52,674 nucleotides of DNA from Pseudomonadota bacterium (GCA_021325655.1 JAJPGT010000043.1:271959-324632), one strand, 5' to 3'. Positions 11,519 to 20,913 are shown, counted from the first letter of the stretch. The notes: generated by a model not told the origin, from the sequence alone. Translations and numbers: made by a program.

Positions 11519-11734
11519 TCAGAACCCTTCATGCTGGTACGCAAGGGGGAGACCCGAGGCGCGGATCGCGGCGATGCAGAACCCGCCCACGCTGAGCAGC
11601 TCGTAGGCGTCCGCGCCGCAGTCGTGGTCCACCTCCACCGACGCCTCCAGCACCTCCGCTCTTCGGCACCACTGGCAGAGCCCTTCGCGCCTGGCGCTCT
11701 GGACCCAGCTCCGTTCATCAACCACGCGGCACAT
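11519..11734 (-). CDS. small orphan protein, 71 residues
   Basis: I do not recognise this protein. It has 71 residues, begins MCRVVDERSWVQSARREG, and contains a CxxC pair in GLCQWCRRAEVLE followed by acidic residues (VEVDHDCGADAYELL) and a hydrophobic stretch (GGFCIAAIRASG). The four cysteines and one histidine could hold a metal or a disulfide. AAGGAGG lies five bases before the ATG at 11734, which favours this start over longer frames. The first codons overlap the end of the 77-residue gene upstream by 17 bases, so it is translated as the third gene of an XRE-regulator operon. Coding is supported by the ribosome site and the coupled arrangement rather than by homology. Confidence 0.55.
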   Translation of the reverse strand: MCRVVDERSWVQSARREGLCQWCRRAEVLEASVEVDHDCGADAYELLSVGGFCIAAIRASGLPLAYQHEGF

Positions 11735-11951
11735 CGTCGCCTCCTTCGGCGGTCTCAGAGCCTGCCCAGCGTAGCCTCTGGATTCGATCCAGCAGCCGGG
11801 TGCTCTCTTCCGCCCCGAGACGCTGCGTCCGCCGCAGCACCACGGCGTGCGGATCTCGTCCGGCGTCGGGCACGTCCGCAGCGTGCGCGAGCAACAGCCG
11901 CTCGACCGCATCGGCGAGCGCGGCGAGTAGCTCGCGATCACTGGTCCTCAT
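11718..11951 (-). CDS. small helical orphan protein, 77 residues
   Basis: A 77-residue protein of unknown function, largely alpha-helical by composition: RELLAALADAVERLLLAHA at the N-terminus, then RTQRLGAEESTRLLDRIQRLRW, with a Gly/Asp-rich tail. No signal peptide or membrane helix is visible. Its ATG overlaps the stop codon of the XRE regulator gene (ATGA), and a strong AGGAGGAG site precedes it. It in turn overlaps the 71-residue gene. This tight coupling suggests that the regulator and the two small proteins act together. Small helical partners of XRE regulators are common in toxin-antitoxin and phage-type switches, but no toxin motif is visible. Confidence 0.6.
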   Translation of the reverse strand: MRTSDRELLAALADAVERLLLAHAADVPDAGRDPHAVVLRRTQRLGAEESTRLLDRIQRLRWAGSETAEGGDDVPRG

Positions 11952-12250
11952 CCTTCTCCTCCTGTCGACCCACCTTCCCCCAGGTCTCGAACGGACTTCC
12001 GGCGCTCCATAGTGCGTCCACGCCGGCGCCCCAGCATGCGAGCCGCCGCCACTTCATTCGGCGCGGCCAGGTCGCGCGGCTCCACGCCGAGCGCATCGGC
12101 GAGGGCGCGCACGGTGCGGGTGGTGGGCGCCCGGTCGCCGGCCTCGAGCCGGGTAATGGTGATCGCATGCATGCCCGCGCGGCGCGCGAGCTCCGCCTGG
12201 CTCAGGAACCGCTCGAGACGGAGCCGCCGCAGGTTCTCGGCAAAGGCCAT
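11948..12250 (-). CDS. XRE-family helix-turn-helix transcriptional regulator
   Basis: A 100-residue DNA-binding protein with a Cro/CI-type helix-turn-helix at about residues 7-62: NLRRLRLERFLSQAELARRAG followed by ITRLEAGDRAPTTRTVRALADALGV, an almost textbook HTH_3 domain. The C-terminal 35 residues are basic and carry no recognised domain. I chose the ATG at 12250, which has GGGAGGAG just upstream; the frame runs 28 codons further but without a ribosome site. It is the first gene of a three-gene operon with two small orphan proteins and is divergent from a GlsB-like gene. An AT-rich palindrome in the shared intergenic region is a likely binding site, so it probably controls itself, its neighbour, or both. 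Confidence 0.88.
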   Translation of the reverse strand: MAFAENLRRLRLERFLSQAELARRAGMHAITITRLEAGDRAPTTRTVRALADALGVEPRDLAAPNEVAAARMLGRRRGRTMERRKSVRDLGEGGSTGGEG

Positions 12251-12323
12251 TGCTCCTCCCGCCTCCGTGTTGCATCGCTCAGGTCCCATGATAGCACGAC
12301 AGCAGCCAGGTGATAGATTTATA

Positions 12324-12354
12324 TCGACAGACATCCATTTGTATGCTAGTATAC
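12324..12354 (+). promoter_or_regulatory. candidate promoter with overlapping palindromic operator
   Basis: TCGACA (12324-12329) and TAGTAT (12347-12352) are spaced by 17 bases and match five and four of six consensus positions, facing the GlsB-like gene. The imperfect palindrome GTATGCTAGTATAC (12341-12354; 12 of 14 positions symmetric) covers the -10 box. The surrounding bases 12310-12365 are markedly AT-rich against the GC-rich background. This is a natural target for the divergent XRE regulator. Confidence 0.5.
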
Positions 12355-12446
12355 AGATAGCGTTTCAGTAGCGTGAGAGATGGGTCCGAGGGAGGCCACC
12401 CGCGCACGGGGACGAAGAGCCGAATGAAGGAAGAGGAGAACGCGCC

Positions 12447-13049
12447 ATGAGCATCTACATCCTGATCATCCTGGGCCTCGCGGCGGGCTGGCTGGCCAGT
12501 CGGTTCCTCGGCAGCAGTCGTCCCGGCATGCTGGCCGACCTCGTCGCCGGTGTCGTCGGCGCCAGCATCGCCGGCTTCCTCGCCGCCAGGCTGCTTCCCG
12601 GGGGCACTGCCGGCTTCGGGGTCCCCGGCGTCGCCATCGCCCTGCTGGGTGCGAGCGTGCTGATCGCCGCCGCGCGCGTGCTGGCCGGGGCCACCGACCT
12701 CGCTGGAACGGTGATGTTCTGGCGGAAGCCGACCGTCGTGCGGCTGCCCGAGAGCGTGCGGCTGCTGCTGGCTCAGGAGCGTGGGGTAAGCACCCAGACC
12801 GCCGGTGGGCTCCGCATGATGCAGGAGCGCGGGATCTACTCGGGCCGGAGGGTGACCTATTTCCAGATCTTCGATCCGGCAACGGTTGCCCCGCCGGGCA
12901 CCGACCTGCGCCGACTGGATCGCCTGGATGCGCGGGGCATCCTGCACTCCGGGTTCATCGAGCACGACGGCCGAGTCGTCCTGAATGGGCTGACGGGCGA
13001 GCGAGGGAGCCGAGGGAAGGCGTGGCCGGGCGGCGTCGGCACCCCATAG
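12447..13049 (+). CDS. GlsB/YeaQ/YmgE-family membrane protein with C-terminal extension
   Basis: A 200-residue protein. The first about 85 residues form three membrane helices (IYILIILGLAAGWLASRFLG; GMLADLVAGVVGASIAGFLAARLL; a third ending VLIAAARVLAG) with the Gly-rich pattern of the GlsB/transglycosylase-associated family of stress membrane proteins. The remaining 115 residues are soluble and unusual for this family, which is normally about 80-90 residues; they include GIYSGRRVTYFQIFDP and HSGFIEHDGRVVLNG. The role of the family is poorly defined. It is divergent from the XRE regulator, behind an AT-rich promoter that may be the regulator's target. GAAGAGGAG precedes the ATG. Confidence 0.7.
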   Translation: MSIYILIILGLAAGWLASRFLGSSRPGMLADLVAGVVGASIAGFLAARLLPGGTAGFGVPGVAIALLGASVLIAAARVLAGATDLAGTVMFWRKPTVVRLPESVRLLLAQERGVSTQTAGGLRMMQERGIYSGRRVTYFQIFDPATVAPPGTDLRRLDRLDARGILHSGFIEHDGRVVLNGLTGERGSRGKAWPGGVGTP

Positions 13050-13081
13050 CCGAGCCGTGTCCCGGCGCGCGGACCGCGGCA

Positions 13082-13097
13082 GCCTCGAGCTCGAGGC
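13082..13097. repeat. 16-bp perfect palindrome
   Basis: GCCTCGAGCTCGAGGC is fully self-complementary and lies in the 119-base gap between the GlsB-like gene and the beta-flower gene. It may be an operator or the core of a terminator. A chance origin is possible in GC-rich DNA but is not common at this length. Confidence 0.4.
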
Positions 13098-13168
13098 CCC
13101 GGTGCCGACGGCGGCGGGATGTGCCAGGTGGAGACAGGCCGGCGGGGAGCACTGCGGGAGGCAGACTG

Positions 13169-13540
13169 GTGTGGATCTTTGACCGGGGCGGCACTGCGTC
13201 CCTGCTGCTCTCGCTGAGCGGACGCATCTTCACCCCCGACGGCGTCCAGGTCGGCTGGCTGGACGGGGCGGCGGTGTTCAGCCGGCAGGCACGCCAGGTA
13301 GGGTGGTTTAGCGGCGGCCTCCTGCGCGACCTCACCGGCGGAGTAGTCGGCTTCGCCCAGATTGCGACGGACACGACGCGGCCGGCCCTGCCCACGCCGA
13401 ACGTCGTCCTGGGCGTCCTCTCCCTGCCTGTCGCGACGACGCGGCCGACCTTCCCGGCGCCGACCGCGCGCCCCGCGGACCGCCCGTCGTGGTCGGCGGT
13501 CGGGCCGGCCGGGCTGTTCTCGCCGGAGGAGTCGCGCTGA
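13169..13540 (+). CDS. 4-fold beta-flower domain protein
   Basis: A 123-residue protein that I match to the small 4-fold beta-flower family by its repeated pattern of a short strand ending in Gly plus an aromatic-rich strand: WIFDRGG, GRIFTPDGVQVGWLDG, AAVFSRQARQVGWFSGGLLRD, GGVVGFAQ. The fold packs four such units around an axis. The C-terminal half is Pro/Thr/Ala-rich and probably disordered. The frame is open upstream to 13022, but that part is arginine-rich and unlike protein. The GTG at 13169 has GGGAGG seven bases before it and starts exactly at the repeat. No function is known to me. It may be cotranscribed with the GlsB-like gene. Confidence 0.65.
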   Translation: MWIFDRGGTASLLLSLSGRIFTPDGVQVGWLDGAAVFSRQARQVGWFSGGLLRDLTGGVVGFAQIATDTTRPALPTPNVVLGVLSLPVATTRPTFPAPTARPADRPSWSAVGPAGLFSPEESR

Positions 13541-13604
13541 TGCACATCGTCGGGTGTCGCCCACGACCCGCTCGCGGGCAGCACCGGAGCACCCCCACGC
13601 CGGG

Positions 13605-14336
13605 ATGACCGTGAACGCTGTGGCGGCGTTGGAGGGTTTGGCGCGGCTCCCGTTCCGCCCGGCGCGGCGGATGCGCTGGCGCGCCAGCCCGTCACTCGAT
13701 CACGCGCAGCTACGCTGGTATCCCAATGAGACGGTTACCTACCGTCTCGTCGCGCGACATCTCGTGCCGGCAGCGCTGTGGCTCCTCGCCGACGTGACCG
13801 TGGAGGGGTTGGCCAACATCCCGGTGGCTGGGCCGGCGATCCTGGCCGCCAATCACCGGGACAACTGGGACGGCTACCTGCTGTTACACCTGGTGCCGCG
13901 CACCGTCCACCTGGCGGCACGGCCGGATGCCTTCGGCACGGGTCCCTTGTGTGCCGTCTGGCGGAGGCTGGGTATCTTCCCTGCGGATCCGTGGGGGCTG
14001 CGGTTCGCCCTGGATCTCTTGGCCGAAGGCCAGGTCGTGGCGGTCTTCCCGCAAGGGCGGATCTCGCGGGAGCTGGATCGTCCCCTCGGCGCCGCCGGCG
14101 TGCTGGCGCTACACTCCGGGGCGCCGGTAGTGCCGACAGCGATCACCGGGACGGACGCGGTCCGTCCCGCGCGCTCCTTCGGCAAACGGGCTAGCGTGTC
14201 CGTCCACTTCGGCCCCGCGACCACCTTCGCGCGCGCCGACGCGGGTGCGCGGGGCGCCCGCGCCGTCTCGGAAGAGGTGCTCCGGCAGGTTGCCGCGCTA
14301 TTGCCCGACGACACCGCTCCGGGCCCGGCGGGCTGA
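13605..14336 (+). CDS. 1-acyl-glycerol-3-phosphate acyltransferase family protein (PlsC-like)
   Basis: A 243-residue lysophospholipid acyltransferase. The catalytic NHxxxxD motif appears as NHRDNWD (about residue 86), followed by the acceptor-binding FPQGRISRE and the hydrophobic VVPTAITGTDA motif that end the PlsC domain. Such enzymes add the second acyl chain to lysophosphatidic acid at the membrane. The canonical FPEGTRS is varied to FPQGRIS, so the acceptor may differ from the standard one. The start is uncertain: the ATG at 13605 has only a weak ribosome site, and another ATG lies at 13671. It is convergent with an acyltransferase 3 gene, with a GC-rich inverted repeat between them. Confidence 0.82.
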   Translation: MTVNAVAALEGLARLPFRPARRMRWRASPSLDHAQLRWYPNETVTYRLVARHLVPAALWLLADVTVEGLANIPVAGPAILAANHRDNWDGYLLLHLVPRTVHLAARPDAFGTGPLCAVWRRLGIFPADPWGLRFALDLLAEGQVVAVFPQGRISRELDRPLGAAGVLALHSGAPVVPTAITGTDAVRPARSFGKRASVSVHFGPATTFARADAGARGARAVSEEVLRQVAALLPDDTAPGPAG

Positions 14337-14344
14337 ACCGTGCC

Positions 14345-14383
14345 CGGGGGCGCATGCCGCGGCCCGAGGCTGAACCGCCCCCG
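14345..14383. terminator. possible weak hairpin between convergent acyltransferase genes
   Basis: CGGGGGCG (14345-14352) can pair with CGCCCCCG (14376-14383) across a 23-base loop, between two convergent gene ends at 14336 and 14440. There is no T-run and the loop is long, so this is only suggestive. Confidence 0.3.
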
Positions 14384-14439
14384 CGCGAACGGCAGACGTC
14401 GAATCCCGTCCCGACGAGCAGCGCCTCCCGGGCCATCGC

Positions 14440-15621
14440 TTAGAGGGCCGGGCGGGCGGGTTCGCGCTCGGACTGGCTCGCCGGCCGCGCCTCCAGCACT
14501 GGGCGAGCGGCGCGCGGGCGACCGCGCAGCCGCGCCTGGCCCTGTGCTGCCAGGGCAGCGAGCCAGTCCGGCGACAGGTTCACCCGTGAGCAGGGCCGCT
14601 CCACCAGGACATGCAGTACGTAGGCACACAGGAAGGTGAGCAGCGCAATCACCAGCGCGGCCAGCGGCGAGGGATCGAGCAGGTACTCGTTCACCACGTC
14701 GATCATCTTCATGTGCATCAGATAGGCGCCAAAGCTGACGAGGCCGGCGAAGCGCAGGGCGGAGGTCTCGAACAGCCGCCGAACGAGCCCCGCGCCGTTG
14801 AGCATCAGCACCAGGAACGCCGCCCAGGCCAGCCCGTACAAGACGAATAGATGGCTGAAGTAGTCCATGTCGACGTCGTAGACGAGCACCGACCAGAGCG
14901 GTGGATCGGTGAGCAGCACCCCGCCCAGGATCAGCAGCGCCGCGGCGTCGAACCCATAGCGCAGCGGCCGGCTGAGCCGGTGCCGGCCGAGCGCGACGTG
15001 CACCGTCGCGGCGACTGTCCCGCTTAGGAAGACTGGCAGAAACGGGAGCAGATCGTGGCGTGTGACGAGCTCGACCTCGGACTCCGGGACGAAGTGCTGA
15101 TGCACCAGCACGAACGCGGCGAAAGCGGCGAACAGCAGGGCCAGATTCTGGCGCAGCACGAACAGGACGAACAGGACGACGAACGGGAGCACCAGATAGT
15201 AGGCCAGCTCGACCGGGATCGTCCAGAAGTGGCCCCAGGCCTCCCGGAGCGACAGGTGGCGCCAGATCACGCTGAGCCAGATCGGGTTGCCGTCCTGCAG
15301 GTAGGCGGTCAGGAAAAAGAGGCAGAGCGCCACGCCGTACATTGGGAAGATGCGGAGCGCCCGCCGGCCGGCGTAGCGGGCCCACTCCGCCGGCCGGCGG
15401 GCGCGCGCCGGCTGCTCCAGGAAGTAATGGCAGAGCAGGAACGAGCTGAGGACAAAGAAGAGCCAGACGCCGACCACCGCCACCCCGGTGAACAGCCCGA
15501 GGTCCTGGAAGGCGCTCAGATGGCCGGCGAGCACGAACAGCATGGCCAGCCCGCGCACCCCGTCCAGCGACGGCAGCGCGCCCGGCCGGGTCGACCGGGG
15601 TACCAGCACGAAGCGCGTCAT
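14440..15621 (-). CDS. acyltransferase 3 family membrane protein
   Basis: A 393-residue integral membrane acyltransferase (OafA/NodX type) with about ten hydrophobic helices. It opens with LPSLDGVRGLAMLFVLAGHL, the conserved first helix with its histidine, and shows RALRIFPMYGVALCLFFL, the usual R-x10-H/Y segment near helix 3. These proteins transfer acetyl or other acyl groups to sugars, peptidoglycan or exported glycans. The start chosen is the ATG at 15621 with AGGGGGAAG directly upstream; 58 additional upstream codons are open but of poor composition. The C-terminus is a basic, Ala/Arg-rich tail. Substrate cannot be inferred. Confidence 0.88.
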   Translation of the reverse strand: MTRFVLVPRSTRPGALPSLDGVRGLAMLFVLAGHLSAFQDLGLFTGVAVVGVWLFFVLSSFLLCHYFLEQPARARRPAEWARYAGRRALRIFPMYGVALCLFFLTAYLQDGNPIWLSVIWRHLSLREAWGHFWTIPVELAYYLVLPFVVLFVLFVLRQNLALLFAAFAAFVLVHQHFVPESEVELVTRHDLLPFLPVFLSGTVAATVHVALGRHRLSRPLRYGFDAAALLILGGVLLTDPPLWSVLVYDVDMDYFSHLFVLYGLAWAAFLVLMLNGAGLVRRLFETSALRFAGLVSFGAYLMHMKMIDVVNEYLLDPSPLAALVIALLTFLCAYVLHVLVERPCSRVNLSPDWLAALAAQGQARLRGRPRAARPVLEARPASQSEREPARPAL

Positions 15622-15736
15622 CTTCCCCCTGGCGCCGCGACGGCCACACCAGCGCGGGTCACGCCGCGGCGCGCGCGGGCCGGCTCCGCCCGCCGGCGAC
15701 AGCTTACACGTTGGGACGTCCAAGCCGTCGAGCCGG

Positions 15737-16390
15737 TCAGATCCAGCCGCGCTTGGTGGCCAGGATAGCGGCATGGACCCGGTTGCGCGCCCCAAGCCGT
15801 TCCAGAATCTCCTCCACGTACCCCTTGACGGTGTACTCGCTCAGGTGGGTCCGCTCGGCGATCTCGCGGTTGGAGAGCCCCTCGGCGACGAGCTGGAGCA
15901 CCTCGCGCTGGCGGTCGTTCAGCGGCTGCTCCTGCTGGGCGGCGTCCATCGCCTGCCGTGCCGCCGCCAGCACCATCGGGGCGACCTTCGGGTCGATCAC
16001 CGCCTCGCCCCGCACCAGCGCCCGGATGCTGCGGCCGAGGTCGAGCCGCTCGACGTCCTTCAGCAGATAGCCGCGGGCGCCCGCCCGGATACAGCGACGC
16101 ACCAGGTCGTCGTCGCTGAAGGTCGTCAGCATCACTACCGCCACCTCGGGCAGCTCTTGGCAGAGGTGGCGGCAGACATCGGGGCCACTCAGGTCGGGCA
16201 GCCGGGCGTCGAGCAGGACAACGTCGGGGCGGTGGACCCGCGCCAGCGTGATCGCCCGCGCCCCGGTCGCGGCGTCGGCGACCACCTCCAGCTCCGGGTC
16301 AGCGGCGAGCATTGCCCGCAGCCCGGTGCGCACCATCTCGTGGTCGTCCACGATCAGCAGTCGGATCCGTCGTCCCGTGGGATGCGCCAT
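15737..16390 (-). CDS. NarL/FixJ-family response regulator
   Basis: A 217-residue two-component response regulator. The receiver domain (about 9-125) has the acidic pair in LLIVDDHEMVR, the phosphoacceptor Asp in VVLLDARLPDLSG, the Thr in VMLTTF and the Lys in GYLLKDV. The output domain is a LuxR-type helix-turn-helix near the C-terminus (LNDRQREVLQLVAEGLSNREIAERTHLSEYTVKGYV in overall pattern). The ATG at 16390 with GAGGC upstream is preferred over an in-frame start inside the preceding gene. It lies seven bases after the sensor kinase gene and is certainly its partner. Confidence 0.93.
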   Translation of the reverse strand: MAHPTGRRIRLLIVDDHEMVRTGLRAMLAADPELEVVADAATGARAITLARVHRPDVVLLDARLPDLSGPDVCRHLCQELPEVAVVMLTTFSDDDLVRRCIRAGARGYLLKDVERLDLGRSIRALVRGEAVIDPKVAPMVLAAARQAMDAAQQEQPLNDRQREVLQLVAEGLSNREIAERTHLSEYTVKGYVEEILERLGARNRVHAAILATKRGWI

Positions 16391-16397
16391 GGCCGCC

Positions 16398-17630
16398 TCA
16401 CGGATGTAGCGGAATGCGGGCCCGGACGACCAGGCCGCCGTCATCGCCCGGGCGGACGGTGAAGGTGCCGCCGAGCTGCCGCACCCGCTCGTTCAGCCCC
16501 TGGAGCCCGAAGTGGGTCACGCTATCGGTCAGCGAGCGGAGCACCAGGTTCGGCGCGCCCACCCCGTCGTCCTGCACTGCCAGGGTAGCGGAGCGTGGCC
16601 CAAAGCGGAGGCTCACCACCGCCGCGCTCGCCTGCGCGTGCTGCTCAACGTTGGCCAGCGCCTCCCGCGCCACCGCGTACAGCGCCTCAGCCGCCTCTGG
16701 CCGCAGCCGCCGCTCGTCCCCGGCTAGCACCAGGTCCGCGTCGATGCCGGTGCGATGCTGGAAGGCGCGCACCAGCTTCCAGAGCGCCTGCACCAGCCCC
16801 CGGTCGTGCACCTCCGCCCGCGACAGCGCGAAGATCGCCTCGCGCATCTGCTCCGCCCCCTGGGCCGCCAGGCCGCGAATACTGGCGAGCGCCGCGCGCA
16901 GCGGCTCGGCGGCGCCCACGCTGGCGCCATCTAGCGCGGCGTTGGCGGTCAGGCCGATGCTGAAAAACGTCTGCTCCACCCGGTCGTGCAGCTCACGGGC
17001 GATGCGGCGGCGCTCCTCGTCCAGCAGCCGCTCACGCTCGGCGACGTCGAGCTGGCCACGAAGCTGCTGGAGCCGGGCGATCATGTCCCGCTGCTCTTCG
17101 TAGAGCCGGGCGTTGCGGATCGCCACCGCGACCTGATTGGCAAAGATCGACAGCAGCCGCTCCTGCTCGTAGCCGTAGCCCCCTTCCCGGTTCGCCACCC
17201 CGATCATCCCGAGCACCTCACCGGCGAACAGCAGCGGCACGCCCAGGAACGTTCGGACCGGCGGGTGCCCGCCCGGCCGGCCGACGTGCAGCGGGTCGGC
17301 CAGCACGTCGTTGGACAGGTAGGACCGGCCGGTGAGGACGACGACCCCGAAGACGCTCATCCGCACCGGGATGGTGCGGAAGCGGTGGTAGAACTGCGGG
17401 TCCCGTGGGGTGAAGCCCTTGATCGCGGCAACGTCCATCTGGTCGGGCCGCAGCATTAGCCCGACGAATCCAAACTGTGACGCTGTCAGCTCCAGGCAGT
17501 AGTCGAGGGCGCGGTCCATCACCCGCGACAGCTCTTGCAGGCTGGCGATCTCGACCGAGATCGCGTGCAGCCGCTCGATCTCGGCCGCGTGGCCGAGCGC
17601 CACGGGCGTCAGGGCTGTCTCGACCGCCAT
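16398..17630 (-). CDS. GAF-domain sensor histidine kinase (NarX/DegS type)
   Basis: A 410-residue cytoplasmic kinase with no membrane helix. Residues about 15-185 form a GAF sensory domain (TFLGVPLLFAGEVLGMIGVANREGG region). A coiled-coil follows, then a HisKA_3 dimerisation and phosphoacceptor box with ERRRIARELHDRVEQ, where the His is the phosphorylation site. The C-terminal HATPase domain has EALANVEQHAQA as the N box and DDGVGAP plus GLQGLNERVRQLGG as the G boxes. It phosphorylates the LuxR-type regulator encoded just downstream. The ligand of the GAF domain is unknown. A clear TATAAT box lies 24-29 bases before the start codon. Confidence 0.92.
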   Translation of the reverse strand: MAVETALTPVALGHAAEIERLHAISVEIASLQELSRVMDRALDYCLELTASQFGFVGLMLRPDQMDVAAIKGFTPRDPQFYHRFRTIPVRMSVFGVVVLTGRSYLSNDVLADPLHVGRPGGHPPVRTFLGVPLLFAGEVLGMIGVANREGGYGYEQERLLSIFANQVAVAIRNARLYEEQRDMIARLQQLRGQLDVAERERLLDEERRRIARELHDRVEQTFFSIGLTANAALDGASVGAAEPLRAALASIRGLAAQGAEQMREAIFALSRAEVHDRGLVQALWKLVRAFQHRTGIDADLVLAGDERRLRPEAAEALYAVAREALANVEQHAQASAAVVSLRFGPRSATLAVQDDGVGAPNLVLRSLTDSVTHFGLQGLNERVRQLGGTFTVRPGDDGGLVVRARIPLHP

Positions 17631-17653
17631 CGTGCCTCCGGCTCCGTGTGCCG

Positions 17654-17659
17654 ATTATA
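17654..17659 (-). promoter_or_regulatory. -10 promoter element of the two-component operon
   Basis: A perfect TATAAT (minus strand) followed by CG lies 24 bases before the kinase ATG at 17630. The predicted leader is about 15-20 bases and holds the GGAGG ribosome site. No good -35 match is visible at the right distance. The same arrangement, TATAATCG followed closely by a ribosome site, precedes mccB. Confidence 0.6.
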
Positions 17660-17720
17660 CGGCCGGCTTCAGGACAGCCAGTGGCCTGCCCCACACTCCA
17701 CCACAGGCCCAGCCTCCAGC

Positions 17721-19328
<1,608 letters not shown>

Positions 19329-19359
19329 CGCCGCTGCCTCCGCGCACCTGCCCAGCGCG

Positions 19360-19365
19360 ATTATA
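19360..19365 (-). promoter_or_regulatory. -10 promoter element of mccB
   Basis: TATAAT followed by CG on the minus strand, 32 bases before the proposed TTG start of mccB and inside the longer alternative reading frame. A GGAGG site lies between it and the TTG. No convincing -35 box is seen. The position argues that the transcript starts after the upstream ATG at 19385. Confidence 0.5.
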
Positions 19366-19468
19366 GGCGTCGCCCGCGCGGGCATGCCCCGGCGGTCCGC
19401 TCAGCGCCAGCGCCGCGGCTGACCGAGCGCGGGGAAGGGGGTGGCTGTTGCTTCCAGACGCCCGGTGG

Positions 19469-20824
19469 CTACCAGCCGATGCGGCCGATGCGGTCATCCG
19501 GCACCAGGCCGCGCTCGACGTCGGCCAACGCCTGCTCCAGGATCTCCAGCGCCCGGTCGATCTCGGCGGCGCTGATCACAAGCGGCGGGGTGATCTCCAG
19601 CACGTTCGCCCGCACCCCCAGGTAGTTCAGCACCAGCCCGAGCTCGAAGGCACGGTAGCAGAGCTTGGCCGTCTCCAGGCTGGCCGGCTCCTTGGTGTGC
19701 CGGTCGCGCACCAGCTCCACCCCGACGAACAGCCCCTTGCCGCGCACGTCGCCGATCCACTCGTGGCGCGCCTGCATCTCGCGCAGGCGGTTCATCATCC
19801 GCTCGCCTAGCTCGACCGCGCGGGCGGCCAGCCCCTCCCGCTCGATCACGTCCAGGTTGGCCAGCGCCGCGGCGCAGCAGGTGGGATTGCCCGAGAGCGT
19901 AAAGGCGTGGCCGAGCGGGACCACGTCCAGCACCTCGGCCGGGCCGATGATCGCGGCGATGGGCAGCCCGGCGCCGAGCCACTTGCCAACCACGACCACG
20001 TCTGGCTGCACCCCGGTCAGCTCCGCCCCGAGCATCCGGCCGGTGCGGCCGCCGCCGATCTTCACCTCGTCGTCCACCAGCAGCAGGTCGTACTTGCGGC
20101 ACAGCCGCTGCAGCGCGGGCAGGAAGCTATCCGGCGGGACCACCACACCGGAGTCGCTCTGGAGCGGCTCGACGATGACCGCCGCGGTCTGCTCCGGCGG
20201 CGAGACGCCGCACAGGACCTGCTCCTCCAGGAAGCGCAGGCACTCGGCCGCGTCCTGCTCCGGATCGCTGCTGAAGAAGGGGCGATAGGGGTTGGGATAT
20301 GGAACGCGGGTGACGCCACCACTGCCGCCGAAGCGGGTGAGGAACGGCATCCCGGACAGCCCGGCCGAGCCGACGACCATGCCGTGCATCGCCCCGATGA
20401 AGGAGATCATCCGCGGGCGCTTGCGGGCGAGCGGGACCAGCTTGGCGACGCCGTCGTTCGCTTCCGAGCCCGAGTTGGCGAAGCTCACCTTCCTCGGTGC
20501 GTCGCCCGGGACGAGCTGCACCAGCCGCTCCGCCAGGTCCAGGAAGCTGGGGTGCGGGTTGCTGACCGCGGACCAGAAGGAGAGGCGGCGGTAGCTGTCG
20601 GCGATCGCCTGCTGGATCGCCGGGTGGCCATAGCCGGTATTGGCCACGCACCAGCCGGCGGTGAGGTCGAGGTACTGGCGGCCATCCACGTCGGTCACCG
20701 TGCAGCCGGAGGCGCTGGCGACAACCAGGGGGTAATAGCGCATCCGCATCGCGTCCGCGATCAACCGCTGCTCGCGCTGGATCATCTGCTCCGAGACGCT
20801 CGCCACCTGCATCGTGTCCTCCAT
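19469..20824 (-). CDS. class III pyridoxal-phosphate aminotransferase
   Basis: A 451-residue fold type I PLP enzyme of the class III (omega) aminotransferase family. It shows DVDGRQYLDLTAGWCVANTGYGHP at the substrate end, NSGSEANDGVAKL for phosphate binding, DDEVKIGGGRTG with the Asp that contacts the PLP ring nitrogen, and VVVGKWLGAGLP with the Schiff-base lysine. The usual Thr of DEVQTGFGRTG is replaced by Ile, which may alter specificity. It would transfer an amino group from an omega-amino acid or amine to an oxoacid. It lies 140 bases upstream of mccB on the same strand but need not be in the same operon, as mccB has its own promoter box. The ATG at 20824 follows GAGAGG. Confidence 0.88.
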   Translation of the reverse strand: MEDTMQVASVSEQMIQREQRLIADAMRMRYYPLVVASASGCTVTDVDGRQYLDLTAGWCVANTGYGHPAIQQAIADSYRRLSFWSAVSNPHPSFLDLAERLVQLVPGDAPRKVSFANSGSEANDGVAKLVPLARKRPRMISFIGAMHGMVVGSAGLSGMPFLTRFGGSGGVTRVPYPNPYRPFFSSDPEQDAAECLRFLEEQVLCGVSPPEQTAAVIVEPLQSDSGVVVPPDSFLPALQRLCRKYDLLLVDDEVKIGGGRTGRMLGAELTGVQPDVVVVGKWLGAGLPIAAIIGPAEVLDVVPLGHAFTLSGNPTCCAAALANLDVIEREGLAARAVELGERMMNRLREMQARHEWIGDVRGKGLFVGVELVRDRHTKEPASLETAKLCYRAFELGLVLNYLGVRANVLEITPPLVISAAEIDRALEILEQALADVERGLVPDDRIGRIGW

Positions 20825-20913
20825 CTGCCTCTCCCACACCTGGAGAGGTCCCACTGCCCAACCGGAGCCGCCCCACCCGCGGGCCGTGCCTGATACCGGC
20901 GCGCCGTAGCGCC

